NCBI RefSeq assembly: GCF_017813355.1
Contig: NZ_JAGIYZ010000014.1
Location: forward strand, 62,001-126,000
Direction of reading: 5' to 3'
Length of the DNA stretch: 64,000 nucleotides
Origin: Roseomonas nitratireducens
GTDB lineage: Bacteria; Pseudomonadota; Alphaproteobacteria; Acetobacterales; Acetobacteraceae
Of the stretch, positions 8,615 through 17,395 are shown piece by piece. Position numbers and translations under genes: made by a program. Position 1 is the first letter of the stretch. Every line of letters begins with the position of its first letter. The notes beneath the pieces are model-generated. The model saw nothing but the letters and a program-made list of their open reading frames with translations, did not search any database and was not told the DNA's origin.

Positions 8615-9709
8615 TCAGAGCGGGCTCTTCACCCCGAGCCGCGTCGCGGTCGCGAGGATGTTCGACCAGGTCTCCTGCGGCAACGGCACGCCATGCGCGG
8701 TGCGGTCGACGCGGCGCTGCGCCTCGGGCTCGCCGGGCAGCAGGACCGGCGCGGCCGCATCGGCCGGGCGGCAGGCGGAGATCCAGTCGGCATAGACGAG
8801 GCCCATGCGCTCGAATTCCGCCTGGGTGCCGAAATGCTTCGGCGAGAGGAAGATCGAGAGCAGCCCGTTGGCAATCCGCCCGCGCTCGTTGATCGGCCCG
8901 CTGGTGCCGCCGGCGGTCAGGCAGCCGGCCAGCATCTCGCACATGAAGGCAAGGCCCGAGCCCTTGTGTTCCCCGAAGGCGCGGATCGCGCCGAGGCCGT
9001 TCGACGGGTTGCGCGGGCCGACCGCGTCATAGGGGCCGTAGAGCGTGTGCGGGTCGGTCGAGAGCCGCCCGTCGGGCTCGATCAGCGCGCCCTCCGGCAG
9101 CTTCTTTCCGCCCGAGGAGGCGACCAGCACCTTGCCTTCCGCGACCAGCGAGGTGGCGAAGTCGAGCACGAGCGGCCGGCCGGGCAGCGGCACGCCGATC
9201 GCGACGGGATTGGTCGAGAAGCGCCGCTCCACGCCGCCGAAGGGGGCGACGAGCACGCTGCCCGCGACGTTGACGAAGTGGATGGAGATCAGGCCCGCGG
9301 CGATCGCCTGTTCCGCGTAGTCGCCCACGCGGCCGATGTGGCCCGCGTTGCGCAGCGCGGTGACAGCGACGCCGTGCTGCTGCGCGCGCGCGATGCCAAG
9401 AGCGACGGCCTGCGGCGCGACGGTCTGGCCGAAGCCCCACTTGCCGTCGAGCAGCGCGAAGGCGCCGCCATCGGTGACGATCTCGGCATCCTGGCCCTTC
9501 ACGACGAAGCCGGCCTCGAGCCATTCGACGTAGCGCGGCACGCGCACCACGCCGTGGCTGTCGTGGCCGGCCAGGTTGGCGCCGACGAGATGCGTCGCGA
9601 TGCGGTTCGATTCCGCGGTGTCGCAGCCCGCGGCGACGAAGACGTCGCGCACGAGGGCGGTCAGGGCCTCGACGGGAATGCGGAGCGTGTCCGCGGGCAG
9701 TTGGTCCAT
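8615..9709 (-). CDS. Ldh2/malate-type NAD(P)-dependent oxidoreductase
   Basis: 364 residues of the malate/L-lactate/ureidoglycolate dehydrogenase (Ldh2) family. The start MDQLPADTLRIPVEALTALV at 9709 has an AGGAGG site 8 bases upstream. Family landmarks are GANLAGHDSHGVVRVPRY near the N-terminus, NAGHIGRVGDYAEQA, FSTNPVAIGVPLP, VLDFATSLVAEGKV, and GEHKGSGLAFMCEMLAG (the substrate/cofactor loop). Members reduce 2-oxo acids or related keto compounds with NAD(P)H in the cytoplasm. It is the last gene in a run that includes the sugar ABC transporter and an SDR, but 196 bases with a 26-base palindrome separate it from the SDR. It may therefore be controlled separately. Confidence 0.9.
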   Translation of the reverse strand: MDQLPADTLRIPVEALTALVRDVFVAAGCDTAESNRIATHLVGANLAGHDSHGVVRVPRYVEWLEAGFVVKGQDAEIVTDGGAFALLDGKWGFGQTVAPQAVALGIARAQQHGVAVTALRNAGHIGRVGDYAEQAIAAGLISIHFVNVAGSVLVAPFGGVERRFSTNPVAIGVPLPGRPLVLDFATSLVAEGKVLVASSGGKKLPEGALIEPDGRLSTDPHTLYGPYDAVGPRNPSNGLGAIRAFGEHKGSGLAFMCEMLAGCLTAGGTSGPINERGRIANGLLSIFLSPKHFGTQAEFERMGLVYADWISACRPADAAAPVLLPGEPEAQRRVDRTAHGVPLPQETWSNILATATRLGVKSPL

Positions 9710-9871
9710 GGTCGGCGTTTCCTCCTGGCCGCGGAGAGTGGCCCCGATGCGGCAGGCGGTCCAGGCGGGGCGCGCGCATCGGCCGCGGCGGCTGGGCGGC
9801 CGCAACCGCTTCGCGATTCCGCCGAGCGGAGCTAAGCCGTTACGGACCCTGTACTTTGTGGCGCGAGGCCT

Positions 9872-9897
9872 CCGACCGGATGGATCCATCCGGTCGG
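9872..9897. promoter_or_regulatory. 26-base perfect palindrome between SDR and Ldh2 genes
   Basis: A perfect dyad centred on GGATCC, with half-site CCGACCGGATGGA. It lies 8 bases past the stop of the SDR gene at 9906 and 163 bases before the Ldh2 start, on the same transcript direction. No T-run follows it on the minus strand, so it does not look like a standard terminator. It could be an operator, a 3'-end stabilising hairpin or both. Confidence 0.5.
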
Positions 9898-9905
9898 GTA
9901 TGGCC

Positions 9906-10670
9906 CTACGGCATGCCGGCGATGCGCTGCGCCTCCGGCGCCAGCGACCGCATCCAGGTCGGCGTCACCAGCATTTCCGAGATGCAGACATGCGCCGGCA
10001 TCGTCGCGACGAACAGCGCCATGGCGGCGATGTCCTCGGGCTTCAGCAGGCGCTTCAGTTCCTCGTCCGGCACGGGGACGGGGCGGTTGCGCAGGATCGG
10101 CGTGTCCACCTCGCCCGGGCAGATGCAGGTCGAACGGATGTTGTGGATGCCGTTCTCCTGGTTGATGGCCTGGGAGAGCGCCACGAAGCCGTGCTTCGCC
10201 GCGGTGTAGCCGGGCCCCGACAGGAAGGAGATGCGCTTGCCCGCCATGGAGGCGATCTGGATGATCAGCCCGCCGCCGCGCGCCTTCATCGCCGGCAGCG
10301 CGGCGACCGAGGTGAGGAAGGGCGCCGTCAGGTTGCCGTCCACCAGCGCGCGGATGCTCTCCGGGTTCAGCTGGTGCAGGTAGCGGCGCGGCAGGTTCAC
10401 GCCCGCATTGTTGACGAGGATGTCCGGGCCGCCGAGTTCGCCCGCGACGCGCTTCGCCGCGGCCTCGACCTGCGCCGCGTCGGTCAGGTCGGCGGGGACG
10501 ACAAGGGCGCTGCCGGCGGGTAGCATCGCCGCCGTCTCCTCGAGCGGCGCCGTGCGGCGGCCGGTCAGCGCGACCTTTGCCCCTTCGGCGGCGAAGGCGA
10601 TGGCGACGGCGCGGCCGATCCCGGTGCCAGCGCCGGTGACCCAGGCGGTCTTGCCCGACAGACGCTGCAT
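9906..10670 (-). CDS. SDR family oxidoreductase in the sugar ABC operon
   Basis: 254 residues, classical short-chain dehydrogenase. TGAGTGIGRAVAIAFAAEGA (about 11-30) is the NAD(P)-binding turn and ILVNNAGVN follows. The catalytic Ser lies in IQIASMAG and the YxxxK motif is YTAAK. The C-terminal part is less typical (PEDIAAMALFVATMPAHVCI) and lacks the usual TG-N-DGG end, which sometimes marks dehydrogenases of polyols or secondary alcohols. The start lies 2 bases after the ATPase stop, so it is co-transcribed with the sugar ABC genes. It probably oxidises or reduces the imported compound or a product of it. The substrate is not readable. Confidence 0.9.
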   Translation of the reverse strand: MQRLSGKTAWVTGAGTGIGRAVAIAFAAEGAKVALTGRRTAPLEETAAMLPAGSALVVPADLTDAAQVEAAAKRVAGELGGPDILVNNAGVNLPRRYLHQLNPESIRALVDGNLTAPFLTSVAALPAMKARGGGLIIQIASMAGKRISFLSGPGYTAAKHGFVALSQAINQENGIHNIRSTCICPGEVDTPILRNRPVPVPDEELKRLLKPEDIAAMALFVATMPAHVCISEMLVTPTWMRSLAPEAQRIAGMP

Positions 10671-10672
10671 GG

Positions 10673-11773
10673 TCAGATCACCTTGTCCGTGGCGGGGTCG
10701 ATGAGGTGCATCTGCCCCATATGCGCGAGCAGGGCGAGTGGCTTGCCGACCTCGGCCGGGGTGGACGGGTCCAGGCGCGCGGAGATCTCGGTGCCCTCGA
10801 GCTTGAAGTGCGCGAGCGTCTCCATGCCCATCGGCTCGATGACCTCGGGCGTCAGGCTGAGCGGCTCGAGATTGTGCTTGTCCGTCGTCTTGTCGTCGGT
10901 GAGGTGTTCGGGACGGATCCCGAACAGGACCTGCTTGCCCGCATAGGAGCGATAGCGGTCGACGCGGGCGGGCGGCACCGGCAGGGACGCTCCGCCGGCG
11001 ATGACGACATTCAGCCCGCCGGAGGATTCTTCGAGCCGCGCGGGCAGGAAGTTCATCGCCGGGCTGCCGATGAAGCCGGCGACGAACTTCGTCGCCGGGT
11101 GGTGGTAGAGCTCCTGCGGCGGGCCGACCTGCTCGATGATGCCGTGGTTCATCACCACGACCCGGTCCGCGAGCGTCATCGCCTCCACCTGGTCATGCGT
11201 GACGTAGACGGTGGTGGTGCGGACCGTCTGGTGCACCTTCTTGATCTCGGTGCGCATCTGCACGCGCAGCTTGGCGTCGAGGTTCGACAGCGGCTCGTCG
11301 AACAGGAACACCTTCGGGTCGCGCACGATGGCGCGGCCCATCGCGACGCGCTGGCGCTGGCCGCCCGAAAGCGCCTTCGGCTTGCGTTCCAGCAGCGGGG
11401 TGATGTCGAGGATGCGCGCGGCTTCCTTCACCCGCTTGTCGATCTCGGCCTTGGGGAACTTCCGCAGCGTCAGGCCGAAGGCCATGTTCTCGTAGACGCT
11501 CATGTGCGGATAGAGCGCGTAGTTCTGGAACACCATGGCGATGTCGCGGTCGCGCGGGGGGATGTCGTTCACCACCGTGCCGCCGATCGCGATCTCCCCG
11601 CCCGTGATCTCCTCCAGCCCCGCGATCATGCGCAGCGTGGTGGACTTGCCGCAGCCGGACGGTCCGACGAGCACGACGAACTCGTGGTCCGCGATCTCGA
11701 GGTCGATGCCCTTGACCGCCTGGACGCCGCCTTCATAGGCCTTGACGATCTTGCGAAGCGAAACCTGAGCCAT
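10673..11773 (-). CDS. CUT1 sugar ABC transporter ATP-binding protein (UgpC/MalK type)
   Basis: 366 residues. The Walker A motif GPSGCGKST is at 37-45, the Q-loop at about 83 ([13 protein letters not shown]), LSGGQ at 136-140, the Walker [13 protein letters not shown] at about 154-165 and the H-loop in YVTHDQVEA. The extra C-terminal 130 residues form the OB/TOBE regulatory domain typical of MalK/UgpC. All catalytic residues are intact. It energises import by the two permeases immediately upstream in the operon (the permease stop is 7 bases before this start). As in other CUT1 systems a homodimer is expected. Confidence 0.96.
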   Translation of the reverse strand: MAQVSLRKIVKAYEGGVQAVKGIDLEIADHEFVVLVGPSGCGKSTTLRMIAGLEEITGGEIAIGGTVVNDIPPRDRDIAMVFQNYALYPHMSVYENMAFGLTLRKFPKAEIDKRVKEAARILDITPLLERKPKALSGGQRQRVAMGRAIVRDPKVFLFDEPLSNLDAKLRVQMRTEIKKVHQTVRTTTVYVTHDQVEAMTLADRVVVMNHGIIEQVGPPQELYHHPATKFVAGFIGSPAMNFLPARLEESSGGLNVVIAGGASLPVPPARVDRYRSYAGKQVLFGIRPEHLTDDKTTDKHNLEPLSLTPEVIEPMGMETLAHFKLEGTEISARLDPSTPAEVGKPLALLAHMGQMHLIDPATDKVI

Positions 11774-11780
11774 CGTGCGT

Positions 11781-12677
11781 TCAGCCTTTCGTCGCGCCGG
11801 CGGTCAGCCCGGCGATGTAGTAGTCCATGAGGAAGGCGTAGATCACCACCGGCGGAAGCGCTGCCATCAGCGCGCCAGCCATGATCTGGCCCCAGGCGAA
11901 GGTGTCGGCGCGGACCAGCTGGCTGACGACGCCGATCGTCAGCGGCATCTGGTCCGGCGTGGTGACGAAGGCCGTCGGGTAGACGAAGGCGGCCCAGGAG
12001 ACGGTGAAGGCGAAGATCGTCGCCGCGATGATCCCCGGCAGGGCGACGGGGATGAAGATCTTGATCAGCATCTGCGGCCACGACGCGCCGTCGATCAGCG
12101 CCGCCTCGTCCAGTTCCTTCGGGATGGAGGCGAAGTAGCCGATCATGATCCAGGTGCAGAAGGGCACCGTCAGCGTCGGATAGACGAGGATGAGCCCCCA
12201 GATGGAGTTGAGCAGGCCGAGCCCGCCCACGATCTGGTACAGCGGGATGAACAGCAGCGTGTCCGGCACGAGGTAGGTGAGGAACACGCCGGTCGCCAGC
12301 ACCTGGCTGCCCCAGAAGCGCATCCGCGCCAGTGCGAAGGCGGCGAGGATCGAGATCACCATCGTCAGCGCCACGACGGACGCGGTGATGATGATGCTGT
12401 TCAGCATGAAGCGCTGGAACATCGGGTTGAAGACGATCGCCTCGTAGTTCTCGAGCGTCGGATCGCGCACGAGCCACGGATTACCGGTCATGTTGGCGAT
12501 CTCGCCGCTCGTCTTCAGGCTGGTGATCAGCATGTAGAAGGGCGGCGCGAGGAAGATGATCGCGGCGACGCCGAGCGACGCATAGGCGGTCCAGAGAGCC
12601 CAGCGCCGCTCGGCGCGCAGGCTGCCTGCCTTGTGGTAGATGCCGGGCGCGTCCCGGTTCGCGGCCGTCGCCGACAT
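11781..12677 (-). CDS. CUT1 sugar ABC transporter permease (MalG/UgpE-like)
   Basis: 298 residues with six predicted membrane helices, first at [20 protein letters not shown]. The EAA loop that contacts the ATPase reads [20 protein letters not shown], matching the EAA-G pattern. The ATG at 12677 overlaps the upstream permease stop by one base (TGATG). A GTG directly before it at 12680 is an alternative start. It is the inner-membrane channel half that pairs with the next permease. Confidence 0.95.
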   Translation of the reverse strand: MSATAANRDAPGIYHKAGSLRAERRWALWTAYASLGVAAIIFLAPPFYMLITSLKTSGEIANMTGNPWLVRDPTLENYEAIVFNPMFQRFMLNSIIITASVVALTMVISILAAFALARMRFWGSQVLATGVFLTYLVPDTLLFIPLYQIVGGLGLLNSIWGLILVYPTLTVPFCTWIMIGYFASIPKELDEAALIDGASWPQMLIKIFIPVALPGIIAATIFAFTVSWAAFVYPTAFVTTPDQMPLTIGVVSQLVRADTFAWGQIMAGALMAALPPVVIYAFLMDYYIAGLTAGATKG

Positions 12678-13618
12678 CACATCTGCTCCTTGTTGCGCCG
12701 GGTGACGCTGCGCAGCACGAAGAAGGCGCAGATCGCGAGGATCGGGAACATGAAGAGCGACACCGCCGCCCCGCGCGGGATGTTCCCCGACAGGATGCCC
12801 ACCTGGAAGGCGTAGGAGGCGAAGACATGCGTCAGGTCGCGCGGCCCGCCATTGGTCAGCACGCGGACGATGTCGTAGTTCGCGAAGGTGACGATCAGGC
12901 TGAACAGCACGGTGATCGAGATGATGTTCGCCATCATCGGCAACGTCACGTAGCGCAGCCTCTGCCAGGACGAGGCGCCGTCGATCGCGGCGGCTTCATA
13001 GAGCTGTTCCGGCACGCTCTTGAGCGCGGCCAGGTACATGATCATGAAGAAGGGCGCGCCGATCCACACGTTCACCATGATGATCGCGATGCGCGCCCAC
13101 CAATGGTGGCCGAGCCACGGCACCTCGGGCACCGACACGATCGCGAGCAGCCAGTTGATCGAGGAATAGGAGGGATCGAACATCCACCACCAGCCGAGCG
13201 TGGACAGCGCCGGCGGGATGACCCAGGGGACCAGCAGCATGCCGCGCCACTTGCGCTGCCCCTTGTCGGGGATGTGGTGCAGCATGTGCGCCAGCCAGAA
13301 GCCCAGCAGCGCCTTCAGCAGCACGGCGGTGATGGCGAAGAAGCAGGACTGGAACGCGACCGCCCAGAAGGTGTCGCTTTCGAACAGCAGTTCGAAGTTC
13401 AGCGTGCCGGCGAATTCCGTCATGCGCCGGTTGAGGGTGGAGAGATAGATCGCGTAGGCCGCCGGATAGGCGACCAGGCCGACGATGATGGCCAGCAAGG
13501 GCAGCGTCATCACGAAGGCTATGGTCGAGCGGCGACGCGCGAAGCGCTGCATGCTGTTCGCGCGGCCGGACCTCATGCCCGTGCCGCCATTCATGGCAAG
13601 GCTGCCGTCGGCTGCCAT
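12677..13618 (-). CDS. CUT1 sugar ABC transporter permease (MalF/UgpA-like)
   Basis: 313 residues. After about 28 polar residues the first membrane helix is TIAFVMTLPLLAIIVGLVAY. The EAA loop is EQLYEAAAIDGASSWQRLRY. A GGGGAGAG ribosome-binding site lies 6-13 bases before the ATG at 13618, which decides this start. Downstream genes follow with overlapping or nearly overlapping ends, and the binding protein gene lies 77 bases upstream. Together they make a full carbohydrate importer. Confidence 0.95.
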   Translation of the reverse strand: MAADGSLAMNGGTGMRSGRANSMQRFARRRSTIAFVMTLPLLAIIVGLVAYPAAYAIYLSTLNRRMTEFAGTLNFELLFESDTFWAVAFQSCFFAITAVLLKALLGFWLAHMLHHIPDKGQRKWRGMLLVPWVIPPALSTLGWWWMFDPSYSSINWLLAIVSVPEVPWLGHHWWARIAIIMVNVWIGAPFFMIMYLAALKSVPEQLYEAAAIDGASSWQRLRYVTLPMMANIISITVLFSLIVTFANYDIVRVLTNGGPRDLTHVFASYAFQVGILSGNIPRGAAVSLFMFPILAICAFFVLRSVTRRNKEQM

Positions 13619-13695
13619 CCGTCTCTCCCCCGGTTATGCCGGCCTGGGCGGGCAGCCTTCGGCCACCCGCCCGCAACCGGGTCTTGGCCTTGGCG

Positions 13696-15057
13696 TCAGC
13701 CGCCGCGGCGGATGTTGGTCAACTCGCGCTCGAGCCAGGTCAGCGCCTGGTCGATCGTCTCGCCGCCCTGCACCACGCGCGCGACCACCTTGGTGTTCAG
13801 CGCCTGCGTATAGGCCTGCACCGCGAATTCCGCCGGCGCGGGCGCCATCGCGACGCTGGTGCGCGCGTTGTGGTGCGCCTTCAGCGGGTAGTTGAACACC
13901 GTGCCGGTCGGCGGGCCTTCCGTCGCCCAGATCGAGAAGTCCGACATGCTCGCGAAGGGCGGGATGTCGTAGCCGTTCGACGTGGTGGTCTGGCGTTCGG
14001 CCTGCGGGCGCTCCGAAAGGAATTCCAGCAGCCCCTTCGCCGCCGGCTTCTGCCGGCTGAACGACCAGATGCCCCAGAAATAGGGCAGGTAGGGCACGAA
14101 GCGGCCCTCCGGCCCCGCGGGCATCGGCACCGTCCAGCAGTTCTGCGAGACCTGCGGCGCGTCGCGCTTGGCCACCGCCCAGGCGGAAGGCGGGTTGAAG
14201 ATCAGCGCCGAGCGGCCGGAGATCAGCGCGCGGTTGTTCGACGCGTCGTCCCAGGCCCAGACATCGTTCGGCAGGAAGCGCGACAGGCGGACCATGTACT
14301 CCACCGCCGTGCGCAGCTTGGCGTTGCCGCGCACGGTCGGGTTGCCGCGCTCATCCATCATGAAGGCGCCGAAGGAGGCGAAGATGGCGCCGACCGTGTC
14401 GACCGCGTCGGTGAAGGACCCCATCGGCATGCCGAAGGGGAAGCCGGCGGCGTGGCACTTCTCGGCAGCCGTCAGGAAGGTGTTCCAGTTCCAGGTGTCC
14501 GCACCCGGGCCCTGGCGGTTCTCGGCCGGCCACATGGCGCGGATGTCGATGCCGGCATGCTGCTGCATGAGGTCGAAGCGCACGCAGGCGGGCTTCATCT
14601 GCGTGCCCGAAACCGCAGGGATCGCGACCCACTTGCCGCGGATCTTGCCGAGGTATTCGGCCGCCGGCGTCACCGCGCCGTACTTCTGGATCAGTCGGCC
14701 CATCACGTCATCGACCGGCTCGAGCAGCTCGGCCTTCGACGCCGGCTCCCAGGTCGGGAAGGACAGCAGGTCGTGGCCCGACCGCGACTGCGCCTGCGCC
14801 GCGATGGTCAGCAGGTTCTGGTTGCCGACCGAGGTGATGAAATCGATGTTCACCTCGACGCGGTTGCGCTGGCCCCATTCGGCGCAGAGCTCGCGCAGGA
14901 TGCCGTTGCCGGCCGGGACCCAGTGGTCCCAGAAGCCGCAGCGGATCGTTCCGCCCGTCCCCTGCGCATGCACCATGGGCGCACCGACCGCGGTCGCCGC
15001 CAGTACGCCAGCCCCGTTGCGCATCACGTTGCGCCGGGTGATCCCGTGTTTGGACAT
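13696..15057 (-). CDS. CUT1 ABC transporter substrate-binding protein
   Basis: 453 residues, starting MSKHGITRRNVMRNGAGVLA at 15057. The N-terminus resembles a Tat-like signal (TRRNVMRNGAG then a hydrophobic stretch to MVHAQG), so export of the folded protein is possible. The mature part begins GGTIRCGFWDHWVPAGNGIL and has the extracellular-binding-protein family 1 layout, with ALIFNPPSAWAVAKRD and PYFWGIWSFSRQKPAAKGLL in the C-terminal lobe. It is the first gene of the ABC-SDR operon. Because this open frame continues far upstream without a stop, the start is set by the signal peptide and by the position of the divergent gene. The ligand is unknown. Confidence 0.92.
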   Translation of the reverse strand: MSKHGITRRNVMRNGAGVLAATAVGAPMVHAQGTGGTIRCGFWDHWVPAGNGILRELCAEWGQRNRVEVNIDFITSVGNQNLLTIAAQAQSRSGHDLLSFPTWEPASKAELLEPVDDVMGRLIQKYGAVTPAAEYLGKIRGKWVAIPAVSGTQMKPACVRFDLMQQHAGIDIRAMWPAENRQGPGADTWNWNTFLTAAEKCHAAGFPFGMPMGSFTDAVDTVGAIFASFGAFMMDERGNPTVRGNAKLRTAVEYMVRLSRFLPNDVWAWDDASNNRALISGRSALIFNPPSAWAVAKRDAPQVSQNCWTVPMPAGPEGRFVPYLPYFWGIWSFSRQKPAAKGLLEFLSERPQAERQTTTSNGYDIPPFASMSDFSIWATEGPPTGTVFNYPLKAHHNARTSVAMAPAPAEFAVQAYTQALNTKVVARVVQGGETIDQALTWLERELTNIRRGG

Positions 15058-15121
15058 GCTTTCCCTTCCGTTCTCTCCCCGGGGCGGGCCTCGGTGCCGG
15101 GCCCGCTTGTCGGTAACCGGA

Positions 15122-15151
15122 AGGTTAGTCAGGGAAATTCCCGCGTGGCAA
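15122..15151 (-). promoter_or_regulatory. putative sigma-70 promoter of the sugar ABC operon with internal dyad
   Basis: On the minus strand TTGCCA (15151-15146) and TAACCT (15127-15122) are separated by 18 bases, 65 bases before the binding-protein start. The spacer holds a GGGAA-A-TTCCC dyad at 15132-15142, which could bind a regulator that blocks RNA polymerase. This is a by-eye prediction. Confidence 0.35.
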
Positions 15152-15225
15152 CCTCCGGAGAACGTAACGGGCGGCGCATGCGCCTCGCGCTTGCGTGCGG
15201 GGCGCGCCCGCAGCACGCTCCGGCC

Positions 15226-16347
15226 ATGGACCACCACGCCTTCGATGCCCTCGTCATCGGCGCCGGAATCGCCGGCGCCACCGCCGCCGCGCATCTTTCC
15301 GCCACGCGCCGGGTCGCCCTGCTGGAAGCTGAGGAAAGCGCCGGCTACCACGCCACCGGCCGCTCCGCCGCCATCTGGATCCGCAACTACGGCAGCCCGG
15401 ATGCGCGCATCCTGACGGCCGCGTCGCGCCGCTTCTTCGAAAGCCCGCCGCCCGGCTTCGCCGAGGCGCCGCTGATGCGCCCGCGGCCCGTCATCCACCT
15501 CGCCCCGCCCGACCAGGTGGACCATCTGCGGGAGATGATCGCCGAGGGCGACGACATGCGCGAGATCGCGCTCGAGCAGGTCCGCGCCATGGTGCCGGCG
15601 CTGCGCCCCGGCTACGCAGCGCTCGCGGCAGTCGAGGAGGATTGCTTCGACATCGACGTCGCCGCCATGCACCAGGGATTCCTGCGCCAGGCGCGCGGCG
15701 CGGGCGGCGTGCTGGCGCTGCGCAGCCGCGCCGGGCGCATCTGGCGCAAGGACGGCGCCTGGCATGCCGAAACGGCGACCGGCGACGTCTTCTCCGCCCC
15801 CGTCATCGTCAACGCCGCCGGCGCCTGGGGCGACGAGGTCGCGCGCATCGCGGGCGAACCCGCCATCGGCCTGCAACCCAAGCGCCGCACCGCCTGCATC
15901 GTCGATCCGGGCGACTACGACTGCGCCGACTGGCCGCTGCTCGGCGATGCGGGCCATTCCTGGTACGTGCGCGCGGAAGCGCGGCGCAAGCTCATGGTCA
16001 GCCCGGCCGACGAGACGGACAGCGACCCCTGCGACGCGCAGCCGGACGAGTTCGACGTCGCCGTCGCGGTGGACCGCATGCAGCAGGCGCTCGACATCCC
16101 GGTCAGCCGCATCGAGCATCGCTGGGCCGGCCTGCGCAGCTTCACGCCGGACCGCGGCCTGGCGATCGGGGAAGGGGTCGAGCGCGGCTTCTTCTGGATG
16201 GTCGGCCAGGGTGGCTACGGCATGCAGACCGCACCCGCGGCCGGGCGGCTGCTGGCAGCGCTGGCGGCAGGGCAGGATCCGGGCGACCTCGCCGGTGCCG
16301 TGCCGCTCTGCGATCCCCGTCGCTTCAGCCGGAGGCAGGCGGCATGA
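15226..16347 (+). CDS. FAD-dependent amino acid oxidase-like protein (DAO family)
   Basis: 373 residues, starting MDHHAFDALVIGAGIAGATA at 15226. The dinucleotide-binding motif GAGIAG is near residues 12-17, EAEESAGYHATGRSAA matches the DAO family consensus after the second beta strand, and the C-terminal FAD contact is VGQGGYGMQTAPAAGRL. DAO-family enzymes oxidise the C-N bond of glycine, sarcosine, D-amino acids or related amines. The gene starts a run of four genes, and its stop overlaps the next start (ATGA), so co-translation is expected. It is transcribed away from the sugar ABC operon. The exact amine is not clear. Confidence 0.88.
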   Translation: MDHHAFDALVIGAGIAGATAAAHLSATRRVALLEAEESAGYHATGRSAAIWIRNYGSPDARILTAASRRFFESPPPGFAEAPLMRPRPVIHLAPPDQVDHLREMIAEGDDMREIALEQVRAMVPALRPGYAALAAVEEDCFDIDVAAMHQGFLRQARGAGGVLALRSRAGRIWRKDGAWHAETATGDVFSAPVIVNAAGAWGDEVARIAGEPAIGLQPKRRTACIVDPGDYDCADWPLLGDAGHSWYVRAEARRKLMVSPADETDSDPCDAQPDEFDVAVAVDRMQQALDIPVSRIEHRWAGLRSFTPDRGLAIGEGVERGFFWMVGQGGYGMQTAPAAGRLLAALAAGQDPGDLAGAVPLCDPRRFSRRQAA

Positions 16348-17324
16348 GCGCGCCGCTGCCGAGCTTCGACGACGTCCGCGCGGCCGCCGCGCGGCTGGCC
16401 GGGCGCATCGTGCGCACGCCCCTGCTGCGCCACCGCCACCTGGACGAAGTGACGGGTGCGACGGTGCTGGTGAAGCCCGAACCGCTGCAGCGCACCGGTT
16501 CCTTCAAGCTGCGCGGCGCGACCAATGCCGTGCTGCTGATGGACCCCGAGGCGCGGCGCGGCGGCATCGTCACCCATTCCTCGGGCAATCACGGCCAGGC
16601 CTGCGCCGCGGCCGCCCACATGCTCGGGATGCGCGCGACCATCGCCATGCCCGCCGACGCGCCCGCCATCAAGGTGGAGGCGACGCGGCGCTGGGGCGCG
16701 GAGATCGTGCCCTTCGACCGCCATGGGGTGGACCGGGACACGCTGGCGGGCGTGCTCGCCGCCGAGCGCAGCGCGACCATCATCCCGCCCTTCGACCATC
16801 CGGACGTCATCGCCGGCCAGGGCACCGCCGCGCTCGAGCTGCTCGAGGATGCCGGCGCGCTCGGCCTGGTGCCGGACGCCTTCGCGGTCTGCACCGGCGG
16901 CGGCGGGCTGACCGCGGGCTGCGTGCTGGCGCTGGAAGCGCTCGCACCGCGCGCCGAGGTCTATGCCGTCGAGCCCGAGGGCTGGGACGACACCAAGCGC
17001 TCGCTCGAAGCCGGGCGACGCGTACCGAACACCGTGACCGGCAGCGGGCTGTGCGACGCGCTGCTCTCGAAGCAGCCCGGCGCGCTGACCTTCGCGATCA
17101 ACCACCGGCATCTCGCCGGCGGCGTCGTGGTGACGGAAGCCGAGGTGTTCCGCGCCATGCGCTTCGCCTTCGAGCACCTGAAGATCGTCGCCGAGCCCGG
17201 CGGCGCCGTCGCGCTGGCGGCGGTGCTGGCAGGCAAGGTTGCGGCGAAGGGCGGCGTCGTCGGCGTCGTCGTCAGCGGCGGCAACGTCGATCCCGCCGTC
17301 TTTGCCCGGGCGCTCGCGGCCTGA
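16344..17324 (+). CDS. threonine/serine dehydratase-like PLP enzyme
   Basis: 326 residues, fold-type II PLP enzyme. The PLP lysine lies in TGSFKLRGATNA (about residue 53), followed by THSSGNHGQACAAAA and the phosphate-binding glycine loop CTGGGGLTAGC. There is no C-terminal ACT-like regulatory domain, so it resembles the short catabolic dehydratases and hydroxy-aspartate dehydratases more than biosynthetic IlvA. It starts within the stop of the oxidase gene. The neighbours suggest a route that removes nitrogen from an imported amino compound. Substrate choice between threonine, serine and 3-hydroxyaspartate is open. Confidence 0.9.
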   Translation: MSAPLPSFDDVRAAAARLAGRIVRTPLLRHRHLDEVTGATVLVKPEPLQRTGSFKLRGATNAVLLMDPEARRGGIVTHSSGNHGQACAAAAHMLGMRATIAMPADAPAIKVEATRRWGAEIVPFDRHGVDRDTLAGVLAAERSATIIPPFDHPDVIAGQGTAALELLEDAGALGLVPDAFAVCTGGGGLTAGCVLALEALAPRAEVYAVEPEGWDDTKRSLEAGRRVPNTVTGSGLCDALLSKQPGALTFAINHRHLAGGVVVTEAEVFRAMRFAFEHLKIVAEPGGAVALAAVLAGKVAAKGGVVGVVVSGGNVDPAVFARALAA

Positions 17325-17395
17325 GCCGGCCCTTGCCGCCCGCGCCGTTCGGCGCTTCCCTGCCGGCACAAGCACGAACCGCCAGGGAAACGCCC

